This document shows positions 1-7,513 of a DNA stretch of 21,243 bases, piece by piece. Position 1 is the stretch's first letter. The number at the start of each line of letters is the position of its first letter. This DNA is from JANMEX01 sp031423755 (lineage in GTDB: Bacteria > Pseudomonadota > Alphaproteobacteria > Rhizobiales > Rhizobiaceae). Under the pieces are notes generated by a model, which searched no databases, had not been told where the DNA came from, and was given only the letters and a program-made list of their open reading frames with translations. Where the stretch lies: the NCBI GenBank assembly GCA_031423755.1, contig JANPGC010000085.1, positions 1 through 21,243 on the forward strand. Reading direction: 5' to 3'. Made by a program: the position numbers and the translations under genes.

Positions 1-68
1 GAGGTGTCGGCGAAGGCGACGGAGAGGGGACTGCCGCCAACGTTCAAAATCACAACCAAATCAATTGC

Positions 69-1619
69 TTAAATCTCCACCACCTCGCACCGCCGCGCGC
101 CGATTGCTGCCGCGAGCAGCTTCAGCCGCCCGGCGACCACCTCGCTATCCGGCACATGCGCGGCCTTACCGACTTCAAGCCGCAGACAATCAGCATCGAT
201 ATGCAGGCGAGAGCTGGCAAGAACCTCTGGCACGCCGCCGGAAAGACGGTAGCCAAGCAGGATCGCGCGGCCCAGAATCTGCGCGCGCCGCCTGAGGCTT
301 GGGCTGAGGAGGTTGATCGCAGGCGACAGCCATGGCGCGTCGGGCTTGCCGACGTAGCGGGCATGGATCGCGGCGGCTACAAAGACGCGCTCGGCGTGTT
401 CAATGCCGATGAACGGAAATTGCAGCATGCGCCGGAACGAGTCTTCGGCGCGCAGATCCGGATGATCGCGCCATGACAGGTCCGACAGCGCGCAGACCGC
501 GACGCGAAGCCGGGTTTCCGCCGGAGTCTCGCCCGGGAAAAGCGACGCCGTCCACGGAATGAGCGCGGGGGCAAAGGCCGGCACGCGTGCCAGCGGCATG
601 CCAATCAGCCGCGCGCCCTCGACCAGCGGATCGAGATAGCGCTCCTCGCGCGGCAGCTGCGCATAAATCCATCCCTCCCGCAGGCCCAGCGCAGAGAACA
701 CCATCCGGTCCGGAGCGAGCGCCTTCAAGGTGCGATCCAGCGTCAGCGCCGCGGCGGGAAGCGTGCGCGCGCGCCGTTCAGGAACACCGGGCAGCGCGGC
801 AAGCTTGGCTGGCGGCAGTTTGAGCAGGTACTTGCAGAAGTCGCGGGCCGCGCGCGCATCCAGCGTGTAGCCGTGCACGGTGCGCACCGGTGCGTTGACA
901 ACGCTCATGTGCACGCTCGCCAGCGAGCGCCAGCTGCCGCCAACGGCATAGAACACCGGCTTGGCCAACGCTGCGGGAAGACTGTTCTTGAGGATCGCGT
1001 CCACCGCCCGCTTGGCGCTCGACAATCCGTTTTCGAGCAGCGCTTCGACCGGCAGCGCGCCAAGCGGCATTGATGTCCAGCGGTCCCCTGCCCTGTCATC
1101 GAGCGCCTCGCAAATCTCAAGACTGCCGCCGCCCATGTCGCCGACAATTCCAACGGGTCTGTAGAAGCCGGATATGACGCCGAGCGTGGAAAATCTGGCC
1201 TCCTCAGCGCCGGTAAGAATGCGCACCTCAAGCCCGGACGCCGCCGTGATCGCTGCCGAAAGCTGCGGCCCGTTTGACGCACGGCGGATGGCCTCGGTCG
1301 CGGTCACATCAATCCGGCTGACGCTCATCGCATCGGCAATCGCCCGGAACCGCCGCACCGCTTCGACTGTCCGCCGGAAGCCCTCGTCGCTGATCGCCCC
1401 GGTCTGCGCCAGCCCGTCGCCGAGGCGGCAAAGCGAGCGCTCCGTGTAGCGCGGCAGCGGCGCGCGTCCGAGCTGGTCATAGACCACCATGCGCACCGAA
1501 TTCGAACCGATGTCGACAATGGCATAGGGCGGCCGATGAGTGCGCCCTGACAACCCCGCGTCCAGGTCAAGCGGGCGGACAGGGGCTGTATCGGGAACGG
1601 GCGCTTTGTCTTTTGCCAT
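69..1619 (-). CDS. ppx: Exopolyphosphatase, Ppx/GppA family
   Basis: The 516-residue product matches the Ppx/GppA phosphatase family, which removes terminal phosphate from inorganic polyphosphate (or from pppGpp in GppA members) in the cytoplasm. The N-terminal half has the ASKHA-fold phosphate motifs: IVDIGSNSVRMVV near residues 34-46 and the glycine-rich GDMGGGSLEI near residue 160. The catalytic Glu region TATEAIRRA lies between them. The C-terminal half is the longer helical extension found in full-length Ppx proteins, so the gene is complete. The start at 1619 is the first ATG placed well before the IVDIGSNS motif; the ribosome binding site before it is weak. In many alphaproteobacteria ppx follows ppk, but here the upstream neighbour is a divergent gene for a secreted protein, so ppx probably has its own promoter between 1620 and 1768. 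Ppx rather than GppA is inferred from the extended C-terminus. Confidence 0.9.
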   Translation of the reverse strand: MAKDKAPVPDTAPVRPLDLDAGLSGRTHRPPYAIVDIGSNSVRMVVYDQLGRAPLPRYTERSLCRLGDGLAQTGAISDEGFRRTVEAVRRFRAIADAMSVSRIDVTATEAIRRASNGPQLSAAITAASGLEVRILTGAEEARFSTLGVISGFYRPVGIVGDMGGGSLEICEALDDRAGDRWTSMPLGALPVEALLENGLSSAKRAVDAILKNSLPAALAKPVFYAVGGSWRSLASVHMSVVNAPVRTVHGYTLDARAARDFCKYLLKLPPAKLAALPGVPERRARTLPAAALTLDRTLKALAPDRMVFSALGLREGWIYAQLPREERYLDPLVEGARLIGMPLARVPAFAPALIPWTASLFPGETPAETRLRVAVCALSDLSWRDHPDLRAEDSFRRMLQFPFIGIEHAERVFVAAAIHARYVGKPDAPWLSPAINLLSPSLRRRAQILGRAILLGYRLSGGVPEVLASSRLHIDADCLRLEVGKAAHVPDSEVVAGRLKLLAAAIGARRCEVVEI

Positions 1620-1719
1620 GAACGGACCGGAATGCGTCTGGGTGAAGGAGTTGAAACGCTATGCTGGCGGCGAGGTTTCGACAAGGGCCTGCGAGCGCAG
1701 TTTGCCCATTGAACCTTTC

Positions 1720-1764
1720 CGCGGCCTGCCGCGACCCAATCCCGAGAATTCACACTCGGGAGGA
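1720..1764 (+). promoter_or_regulatory. Tandem leader hairpins, the second overlapping the ribosome binding site
   Basis: Two perfect inverted repeats sit directly before the start codon at 1769. The first is CGCGG-CCTG-CCGCG (1720-1733). The second is TCCCGAG-AATTCACA-CTCGGGA (1740-1746 pairing with 1755-1761). The ribosome binding site GGGAGGA (1758-1764) shares its GGGA with the 3' arm of the second stem, so a folded leader would partly hide it. This is a visible structure; a role in translational control is inference. Confidence 0.5.
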
Positions 1765-1768
1765 TATA

Positions 1769-3751
1769 ATGTCCAACAGGTCTGCAGGCATATCAGCTTC
1801 TCTGGCGCTGCTTATGGCGTCCGCACTATTCATGAACCCGGCCACCGCCAATGAGGTCGCCAACGTCAAATCCATTTCGTTCAAGGCGTTTAACGCCACC
1901 AAGCCGATCCGCGTCATCTCCACCGACGGCCAGACGTGGAACAAGCTCGCCAGCGACAGCATTCCTTTCTCCGGCGAAATGAGCGTCAACACCCGCCACC
2001 CCGGCTTCGTTTCAAAAGTGGGCGTGGTGCTCGGTGGGTGCAACAAAGGTCTCTGCAACGCCAGCCCTCAGGTCTGGAGCCGCCAGGTCGGCCAGCGCGA
2101 CTGGTCCGGCCATGGCAATTTCGCATTCAACACCTCGGTGCTCCCTGTCTCCGGCGGTGGCATCGGCGGCCTGTCTTACGGCAAGGAAATCATCGCCGCT
2201 TGCAATGAGCATCTTCAAGCCGATGGTCCGACCAAGTCTTACGAGTTTGACACGAGCATGGAAGCGACCTTCGTCGTCGACACCGGCATCGCCTGGGGTG
2301 GCGCTGGCCAGTATGGAGTGTTTGAGGTCGGCGAAGGCACATTTCCCGACATGATCGACTATTCGCGCCGCGACACCTTCAAGGTCCGGGTCATCTGCGA
2401 TCCAGTGATCAAATCGCCAACCAACGGCATCGCGACCGACCAAGGCGAATTCAGCCCGGAAAGCATCAAGCTCTTCCTCGCCACCATCAACGGCGCCAAC
2501 ACCGACGGCCCGAACCCGGCAACCAAGTGCCCGGCGCTGCGCGTCACCACGCGGGTTGAGACCAGCAAGGCGGGCGGCGTGGACATCAAGCTGTGGCGGC
2601 AGGAGGGCCAAGGCCCGATCACCAGCGAGTTCAAATCCGCCTACGCTTCGTTTGATGCAGCCAAGAACGGCTATTTTGCCGATTTCGTCCGCACCGAAAA
2701 GTTCGACGCAACCACATGGCTGCAATTCATGGCAGAAGTCGTCGGCGATCCGTTCGCGCCGTCAACGCCGTGGAAAGACATCACGATCCATTGCACATCA
2801 CCGGGCGGCGGCGGGCTGACCAACGGCGAGCCAGACCACGGCGATGACCCGGTATTCCCGCCTGAAAAGCCCAAGCCGCAAGTGGACACCGGCAGCAATG
2901 ATCTCGCCCCGCCTGCGCGGCCAGATCCAGATGGTGCGAAGGCCTCATGGGCAGGCGAAGTGACCATGGCCGACAGCGCCGGCTCGCGCAAAGCCTGCCC
3001 GCGCAAAGGCCAGGTGTTCTTCGCCGTGACGCGCAATGAGCCCGGCAATTTCAAATACAAGATCAGCTGCAACAACGGCCAGACATTCGGCGGCTCGGTC
3101 CTTTCCTACAGCCAGGGCGGCCCGACATTCGAGGCCTATGGCGCGCATGACATCCACATCAACCGCACCCGCACCATCCAGTGCACGCTGCAGGAGGTGA
3201 AGCCGAACAATGCCCGCGTCACCATCGACAAGGGCGCGCTTGACTACACGTGCAACAACCCCGCGGTAGACCCGTCTGCCGACGATCTCGTCGCCGGCCC
3301 GAAGCCGCGCCCTGACCTGCCGCGTCCGCCAAAGCCGGCAAAGCCTGCGGTCAGCATTCTCTGCAAGCCCGGCTTCAAGCTTGAAGGCCGCGAGTGCATC
3401 CGCAAGCCGGTGATCGTCATCGCCTGCAAGGCCAACCAGCAGCGCATCAAGGACCGCTGTGTGCCGAAAGTGATTATCGATTGCGCAAAGGGCTTCAAGC
3501 TGGAGGGTGACAAATGCATCCGCAAGCCGGTCATCGTTCAGGCCTGCAAGACCACCCAGCTGCGCCGCAACGGCCAGTGCGTGAACAAGCCGACCGTGTC
3601 GATCTTCTGCAAGCCCGGCTTCAAACTTGAGGGACAGAAGTGCGTTCGCAAGCCAGTGGTAATGGGCAAGACGGTTTTGAAACTGAACAAGAAAGCGACT
3701 CCATTGATCTTAAATGGCCGGGCGCTGAAGGCGAAAGGAGCGCGCAGATAA
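1769..3751 (+). CDS. Secreted protein with paired Cys-Pro domains and five C-x10-C repeats, function unknown
   Basis: I chose ATG 1769 over an in-frame upstream start at 1661 because it follows GGGAGGA by 4 bases and opens directly into a signal peptide (hydrophobic residues 8-22, likely cleavage after PATA, residue 27). The 660-residue product has an N-terminal region (28-250). Two segments follow, each opening with Cys-Pro and closing with a Cys after a beta-like stretch (residues 254-342 and 410-472), which may be related domains. They are joined by a Gly/Pro/Asp-rich linker (about 345-390). After a second Pro/Lys-rich linker (about 506-528) come five units with Cys pairs at 532/543, 553/564, 572/583, 593/604 and 614/625, then a very basic tail ending KAKGARR. 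Export and disulfide bonding are inferred. It is divergent from ppx, and a terminator follows at 3773. I do not recognise a named family with certainty. Confidence 0.85.
   Translation: MSNRSAGISASLALLMASALFMNPATANEVANVKSISFKAFNATKPIRVISTDGQTWNKLASDSIPFSGEMSVNTRHPGFVSKVGVVLGGCNKGLCNASPQVWSRQVGQRDWSGHGNFAFNTSVLPVSGGGIGGLSYGKEIIAACNEHLQADGPTKSYEFDTSMEATFVVDTGIAWGGAGQYGVFEVGEGTFPDMIDYSRRDTFKVRVICDPVIKSPTNGIATDQGEFSPESIKLFLATINGANTDGPNPATKCPALRVTTRVETSKAGGVDIKLWRQEGQGPITSEFKSAYASFDAAKNGYFADFVRTEKFDATTWLQFMAEVVGDPFAPSTPWKDITIHCTSPGGGGLTNGEPDHGDDPVFPPEKPKPQVDTGSNDLAPPARPDPDGAKASWAGEVTMADSAGSRKACPRKGQVFFAVTRNEPGNFKYKISCNNGQTFGGSVLSYSQGGPTFEAYGAHDIHINRTRTIQCTLQEVKPNNARVTIDKGALDYTCNNPAVDPSADDLVAGPKPRPDLPRPPKPAKPAVSILCKPGFKLEGRECIRKPVIVIACKANQQRIKDRCVPKVIIDCAKGFKLEGDKCIRKPVIVQACKTTQLRRNGQCVNKPTVSIFCKPGFKLEGQKCVRKPVVMGKTVLKLNKKATPLILNGRALKAKGARR
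3350..3658 (+). repeat. Tandem A-B-A-B-A coding repeat with fixed C-x10-C spacing
   Basis: Within the secreted protein gene, type A units read C-(KP/AK)-GFKLEG-xx-C-(I/V)RKPV (Cys 532/543, 572/583, 614/625). Type B units read CKANQQRIKDRC and CKTTQLRRNGQC (Cys 553/564, 593/604). Every unit keeps exactly ten residues between its cysteines. The A units are also clearly similar at DNA level (for example GGCTTCAAGCTTGAAGG against GGCTTCAAGCTGGAGGG), so they look like duplications of a two-unit block of about 40 codons. The A3 copy lacks a following B unit. Confidence 0.9.
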
Positions 3752-3772
3752 CAAGCATCGATGCAGTATGGC

Positions 3773-3796
3773 AAAGGGCGGCGACTGCCGTCTTTT
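3773..3796 (+). terminator. Rho-independent terminator of the secreted-protein gene
   Basis: AAAGGGCGGC (3773-3782) pairs with GCCGTCTTTT (3787-3796) across the tetraloop GACT, giving a 10-bp stem with two G-U pairs whose 3' arm ends in four Ts. It lies 22 bp past the stop codon at 3751. The T tract is short and is followed by GTCGTT, so termination may be partial. Confidence 0.6.
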
Positions 3797-3893
3797 GTCG
3801 TTCGCCTTTTCCAACCTCGCCCAAATCCAGTGCTTGGCATCGGCAGGTTTCGGCCTATGTTGGTTCCTCCGATTTCACCTCAAGGAGCTGCCA

Positions 3894-4565
3894 ATGACCG
3901 CCCGCTATGAACTCTTCGCCTTCTGGCGCACTTCAGCCACATACCGCGTGCGCGTGGCGCTCAATCTCAAGGGCATCGCTGCCGAGGAGCGCATCATCAA
4001 TCTCGACACAGGTGAAAACCGAAGCGAGGCGTTTCTCAAGGTCAACCCGATGGGCGCGATCCCTGCCCTCATCGACCACGGCCCCGGCCAGCCGTCCGCG
4101 CCGCTCACCCAGTCGCTGGCCATCCTGGAATTTCTGGACGAAATGCACCCTGACGTGCCGCTGCTGCCCAAGGATCCGCACGGCCGCGCCCGCGTGCGCT
4201 CGCTCGCCGCCATGATGGCCGCTGACACTCATCCGCTCGTTACGGGGCGGATCAAGAAATATCTGGTTGGCCAATCCATCATGGACGACGCCGCCTTCCG
4301 CGCATGGCAGATCAACTGGTTCACCACCGGCATCAAAGCCTTCGAGCAGCGCCTCGCCACAGAAGCCGAAACCGGCACATATTGCCACGGCGAGACCATC
4401 ACCATGGCCGACATCCTGCTCGCCAGCATTATTGTCGTCATGCGCGTGTTCAAGATTGAGGTGGAGGGCACCCCGAACGTGGACCGCATCATGGCACTGC
4501 TGGATGAGAACCCGGCGTTCGCGAAGGCCGCACCGCTGAAGCAGGTGGGGGCTCCGCAAGGGTGA
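3894..4565 (+). CDS. maiA: Glutathione S-transferase, maleylacetoacetate isomerase-like (zeta class)
   Basis: The 223-residue protein has the two-domain glutathione transferase layout. An N-terminal thioredoxin-like half (residues 1-85) carries the zeta-class active-site stretch FWRTSATYRVRVALNLKG near residue 9 and the glutathione-binding turn NPMGAIPAL. A helical C-terminal half follows. Zeta enzymes isomerise maleylacetoacetate to fumarylacetoacetate in tyrosine breakdown, or maleylpyruvate to fumarylpyruvate in gentisate breakdown. The vertebrate SSCS motif appears here as TSAT, as in many bacterial members. The start at 3894 was taken because AAGGAG lies 6 bases upstream (3882-3887) and the protein then begins MTARYELF; the frame is open further upstream without family similarity. 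No homogentisate or gentisate gene is adjacent, so the substrate is not shown by context and the symbol is tentative. Confidence 0.8.
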   Translation: MTARYELFAFWRTSATYRVRVALNLKGIAAEERIINLDTGENRSEAFLKVNPMGAIPALIDHGPGQPSAPLTQSLAILEFLDEMHPDVPLLPKDPHGRARVRSLAAMMAADTHPLVTGRIKKYLVGQSIMDDAAFRAWQINWFTTGIKAFEQRLATEAETGTYCHGETITMADILLASIIVVMRVFKIEVEGTPNVDRIMALLDENPAFAKAAPLKQVGAPQG

Positions 4566-4660
4566 CGGCCCCATGTCACCAATGAATGTGTGGAAGACAG
4601 AGAGCGGATTTGTCCAGCCATCGAGGTGACTGCACCATAGCGCAAATAAATTCGCACAAA

Positions 4661-4699
4661 CCAAAACAACAAAAAGCCCCGCCATTTCTGGCAGGGCTT
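4661..4699 (-). terminator. Rho-independent terminator of the small exported-protein gene
   Basis: On the minus strand AAGCCCTGCCA and TGGCGGGGCTT (4689-4699 and 4674-4684) form an 11-bp stem with one mismatch and a 4-base loop. It is followed by TTTTTGTTGTTTTGG (4675 down to 4661). This is a strong intrinsic terminator shape, placed 77 bp past the stop codon at 4776. Facing the other way it could also end the plus-strand glutathione transferase transcript, although that side lacks a clear T tract. Confidence 0.75.
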
Positions 4700-4719
4700 C
4701 AACACGCCGCATGTGTGGT

Positions 4720-4731
4720 GGGGGGGGGGGG
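4720..4731. repeat. Homopolymer of 12 guanines (12 cytosines on the coding strand of the minus gene)
   Basis: Twelve uninterrupted Gs lie between the stop codon of the small exported protein (4776) and its terminator (4699). They would therefore be transcribed as a C12 tract in the 3' untranslated region. Runs of this length usually change length by polymerase slippage. No open reading frame that looks real crosses it. Confidence 0.9.
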
Positions 4732-4775
4732 CAGGTGCGGCGGTTTTTCTGGTCTCGGTGTTACTTGGCCGAGAT

Positions 4776-5084
4776 TTATTGGGCTGGGACCATAGCCTTG
4801 CAGCGGCTGGCGACCATGTCGGAGAAAGCCACTTTTGCTTCCTGTGCTTCGGTGCAGGCCTTCATCATCATGGCCTTCTGCTCAGGCGTGGCCTTTTCCA
4901 TGCGCGCCATATAGTCGGCGTCATCACGATCCTTGCCGGTTTCATCCATGAACATGTCGATGAGTGTCGGATCATCTTTCATGTAACCGGAGAACTGTGT
5001 GCGGATATCCAAAGCGCTGGACTGCGCAAATACGCTCGTAGTCAGCATCAATACGCCTGCTGTTGCCAAAAGAAACTTCTTCAT
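4776..5084 (-). CDS. Small exported protein of unknown function
   Basis: The 102-residue product starts MKKFLLATAGVLMLTTSVFA, a textbook signal peptide with likely cleavage after SVFA (residue 20). The mature part (about 82 residues) is mostly helical and charged, with an Asp-rich stretch (DETGKDRDDADYM) and two cysteines (KACTEAQ and SRCKAM) that could form a disulfide in the periplasm. I chose the ATG at 5084 because GGAGA (minus strand) lies 5 bases upstream; the frame continues to 5180 without signal-peptide character. The gene stands alone on the minus strand between two plus-strand genes and is followed by a C12 tract and a terminator. I do not recognise the family. Confidence 0.75.
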   Translation of the reverse strand: MKKFLLATAGVLMLTTSVFAQSSALDIRTQFSGYMKDDPTLIDMFMDETGKDRDDADYMARMEKATPEQKAMMMKACTEAQEAKVAFSDMVASRCKAMVPAQ

Positions 5085-5504
5085 GATTATCTCCATCATT
5101 GCGTTAATCTGTTGCTCAACCCAGCGCTGCAGGTCTGGGTTTTGCGTATTCCACAACGACACAATGCCTTGCCAGACCATTGGTTCCGCAAGCCGGGCAA
5201 TTTATTCTGCCCTTGTTCGCGTTGGCGCACGGATTTTTCAGATCGGCGGCTGTGCGCAGAAAGAATGCAATGCGCTCTGTCCAAGCAGCAGGTGATCCCG
5301 CCAGTTGCTCCATGCCCGGCTTCACATTGAGTGTCCCTCGCGCGCAAGTGGCGAAGGACCGAAGATGCAAGGAACCAATTATGCAGGGCCACGTTGTCGC
5401 TTCACAACCGTGTGGCTTTCCGCATCTTCGCCACGTCATTCCTTGTGGGCAGCGGATCAGCTTCGGGTGCTTGTGTGACACGAAAACCGGTAAGGACGTA
5501 TCCA
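5085..5504. other. 420-bp intergenic region between divergent genes
   Basis: This stretch separates the small exported-protein gene (minus) from the hydrolase gene (plus) and should hold both promoters. I could not pick a convincing -35/-10 pair on either strand. Open frames here lack ribosome binding sites and family motifs. A short minus-strand stretch near 5160-5205 encodes CPACG, which resembles half of a zinc ribbon but has no complete gene around it. Confidence 0.5.
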
Positions 5505-6326
5505 ATGGCCAAGATCAAAACCCGCGACGGCACTGAACTTTACACCAAGGTGTGGGGCACCGGCCGCCCCGTCATTCTCATGCACGGCTGGCCTTTGTCA
5601 TCGGACAGCTGGGACGATCAGGCAATGGCCATTGCTGATGCGGGCATGTGCGCCATCGCATATGACAGGCGTGGTTTCGGCAGATCTGATCAACCGTGGA
5701 CCGGCTATGATTATGACACGCTGAGCGATGATCTGGCCGACGTCATGAAGGCATGCGACGCAAAAGATGCTTCAGTCGTCGGCTTTTCAATGGGTGGCGG
5801 CGAAGTCGCGCGATACATGTCGCGCCACAAGGGCAAAGGCGTCAAGCAAGCCGCACTCATCTCGTCTGTGGTGCCATTCATGCTGAAGACCGGCGACAAT
5901 CCGGACGGCACGCCGCAGTCCGTGTTTGACAGCATGACCAAAGGAATGAAGGCCGACCGCGCAAAATTCTTTGCCGGTTTCTTCAAGGATTTCTACGGCG
6001 TCGGCATGTTTGGCAGCTCCGTCAGCGACGAGGTGCTGGAATGGTCTTGCAATGTGTCGATGATGGCCGGAGTAAAGCCGACGCTGGCCTGTGCCGCCGC
6101 ATTTTCGCAGACCGACTTCCGTCCGGATCTCAAATCATTCAGTGTGCCCACGCTGATCATTCACGGAACCGCAGATAAAACGGTGCCGATTGACGCATCG
6201 GGTCGTGCGGCAGCCGCAGGCATCAGCCAGTCGACGCTGATCGAATATGAAGACGCGCCGCACGGCCTGTTTGCAACGCACAAGGAACGTTTCACCAGCG
6301 ATCTGTTGGCATTCCTGCGCGGATGA
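5505..6326 (+). CDS. Alpha/beta hydrolase, non-heme chloroperoxidase type
   Basis: The 273-residue product has the size and motifs of the cofactor-free (non-heme) chloroperoxidase/arylesterase group of alpha/beta hydrolases. The oxyanion loop is HGWPLSSDSW (residues 27-36), the nucleophile elbow GFSMGGG with Ser95, the acid Asp224 in HGTADKTVPI, and the catalytic His253 in DAPHGLF. These enzymes hydrolyse esters and, with peroxide and a carboxylic acid, make peracids that oxidise halides; the natural substrate is usually unknown. The start at 5505 follows AAGGA at 5492-5496 and gives the usual family N-terminus MAKIKTRDGTELY. There is no signal peptide, so it is cytoplasmic. It is a single gene with 138 bp before the next one. 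Confidence 0.85.
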   Translation: MAKIKTRDGTELYTKVWGTGRPVILMHGWPLSSDSWDDQAMAIADAGMCAIAYDRRGFGRSDQPWTGYDYDTLSDDLADVMKACDAKDASVVGFSMGGGEVARYMSRHKGKGVKQAALISSVVPFMLKTGDNPDGTPQSVFDSMTKGMKADRAKFFAGFFKDFYGVGMFGSSVSDEVLEWSCNVSMMAGVKPTLACAAAFSQTDFRPDLKSFSVPTLIIHGTADKTVPIDASGRAAAAGISQSTLIEYEDAPHGLFATHKERFTSDLLAFLRG

Positions 6327-6464
6327 GATGCTTGGTTTGAACTGAAAAATCACTGAACTTGCGGATCTCGGGGGCCTTGCGCTGCATGGTCTCCGCAATT
6401 CCCATTCCCTCAGGCAGGTATTCCCTGCTATTCTTGCGCAACGCCATACGCAGGAACCCTCGCC

Positions 6465-7505
6465 ATGCCGATAGCCCTTGTTCTCGAACGCCAGCACGAA
6501 CTTTCCATCCGCGACATCGATCTGCCGCTTGAAACCATGCCCGGCATGGTCAAGATCGCCATCCATACGGTCGGTGTCTGCGGCTCGGACGTGCATTATT
6601 ACACCCACGGCAAGATCGGGCCGTTCGTGGTCAACGCGCCAATGGTGCTGGGCCATGAGGCGGCGGGGACGATTGTCGAGGTGGGCGCGGGCGTCACGCA
6701 TCTGAAGATTGGCGACCGGGTCTGCATGGAACCGGGCATACCGGACGCAAACTCGCGCGCCTCGCGCCTTGGCATGTATAATGTCGATCCGGCGGTGCAG
6801 TTCTGGGCGACGCCGCCTGTGCATGGCGTGCTCACACCGCATATCATCCACCCGGCCAACTACACATTCAAGCTGCCGGACAATGTCTCGTTTGCCGAGG
6901 GCGCGATGGTCGAGCCATTCGCTGTCGGCATGCAGGCGGCCTACAAGGCAGGCATCAAGCCGGGCGACACGGCAATTGTGCTTGGCGCAGGGCCGATCGG
7001 CACCATGGTGGCCATTGCCGCGCTCGCCGGCGGCTGCGCCCGCGTGATCGTCGGCGATCTCGCCCAGCCGAAACTCGACATCGCCGCCCAGTATCAGGGC
7101 GTCATTCCGGTCAACATCCGCGAAAAAGACCTCGTCGCAGAGGTCTCAAGGCTCACCGATGGCTGGGGGGCCGATGTTGTGTTCGAATGTTCCGGCTCGA
7201 TGCGCGCCTGGGAAACGCTGATGGCCCTGCCCCGGCCCGGCGGCACGATTGTCGCCGTCGGCCTGCCGCTGGGGCCGGTCGGCTTCGACGTCTCCGCCGC
7301 AATGACCAAGGAACTGCGCATCGAAACCGTCTTCCGCTATGCCCATCAATACGACCGCGCCATCGCGCTTTTTGCGTCGGGCAAAGTTGACCTCAAGCCA
7401 CTGATTTCGCACACGTTCGACTTTGCAGATTCGATCAAGGCCTTCGACCGCGCGGTGGAGGCAAGACCGTCGGATGTGAAGCTGCAAATCCGGATGCCCG
7501 GCTGA
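6465..7505 (+). CDS. Zinc-dependent medium-chain dehydrogenase, xylitol dehydrogenase-like (D-xylulose reductase)
   Basis: The 346-residue protein is a medium-chain dehydrogenase of the sorbitol/xylitol group, oxidising a polyol with NAD. Catalytic-zinc residues are visible as Cys39 (GVCGSDVHYY), His64-Glu65 (GHEAAG) and Glu150 (MVEPFAVGMQA). The Rossmann motif GAGPIG is at 174-179, with an acidic residue (VGDLAQPKL) at the end of the second strand, as expected for NAD rather than NADP. The usual four-cysteine structural-zinc lobe is absent; that region reads EPGIPDANSRASRLGMYNVD, as in bacterial xylitol dehydrogenases. The ribosome binding site is weak (AGGAA at 6452-6456). No sugar transporter, kinase or regulator adjoins it, so the substrate rests on sequence similarity. 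Its 3' end nearly meets the convergent acetyltransferase gene. Confidence 0.85.
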   Translation: MPIALVLERQHELSIRDIDLPLETMPGMVKIAIHTVGVCGSDVHYYTHGKIGPFVVNAPMVLGHEAAGTIVEVGAGVTHLKIGDRVCMEPGIPDANSRASRLGMYNVDPAVQFWATPPVHGVLTPHIIHPANYTFKLPDNVSFAEGAMVEPFAVGMQAAYKAGIKPGDTAIVLGAGPIGTMVAIAALAGGCARVIVGDLAQPKLDIAAQYQGVIPVNIREKDLVAEVSRLTDGWGADVVFECSGSMRAWETLMALPRPGGTIVAVGLPLGPVGFDVSAAMTKELRIETVFRYAHQYDRAIALFASGKVDLKPLISHTFDFADSIKAFDRAVEARPSDVKLQIRMPG

Positions 7506-7513
7506 ACCAGCCG
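7499..7513. terminator. Short hairpin at a convergent gene junction
   Basis: CGGCTG-AAC-CAGCCG is a perfect 6-bp stem covering the dehydrogenase stop codon and ending one base before the stop of the opposite gene. It has no T tract on either side, so a terminator role is only a possibility. Confidence 0.3.

Noticed and set aside
1..72. Possible last 23 codons of a plus-strand gene ending TAA at 70-72, converging on ppx
   Set aside because: All three plus frames are open over this short edge and nothing distinguishes a coding one; the piece is too short to call.
2012..2725. A 237-codon minus-strand frame inside the secreted Cys-repeat gene
   Set aside because: It is a GC-driven shadow of a gene with signal peptide, ribosome binding site and repeats; it has no ribosome binding site or family motif.
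3933..4712. A 259-codon minus-strand frame over the glutathione transferase gene
   Set aside because: The translation is low-complexity His/Gly/Ala/Val and antisense to an obvious GST fold.
5116..5240. Minus-strand CPACG stretch suggesting a decayed zinc-ribbon or transposase N-terminus
   Set aside because: Only half a zinc ribbon is present, a frame change would be needed to extend it, and nothing transposase-like or any inverted end is nearby.
6414..6428. GCAGG-TATTC-CCTGC inverted repeat before the dehydrogenase gene as an operator
   Set aside because: Only 5-bp arms, no adjacent regulator gene, and a similar CCTGC/GCAGG pair occurs before thyA, so it is probably background.
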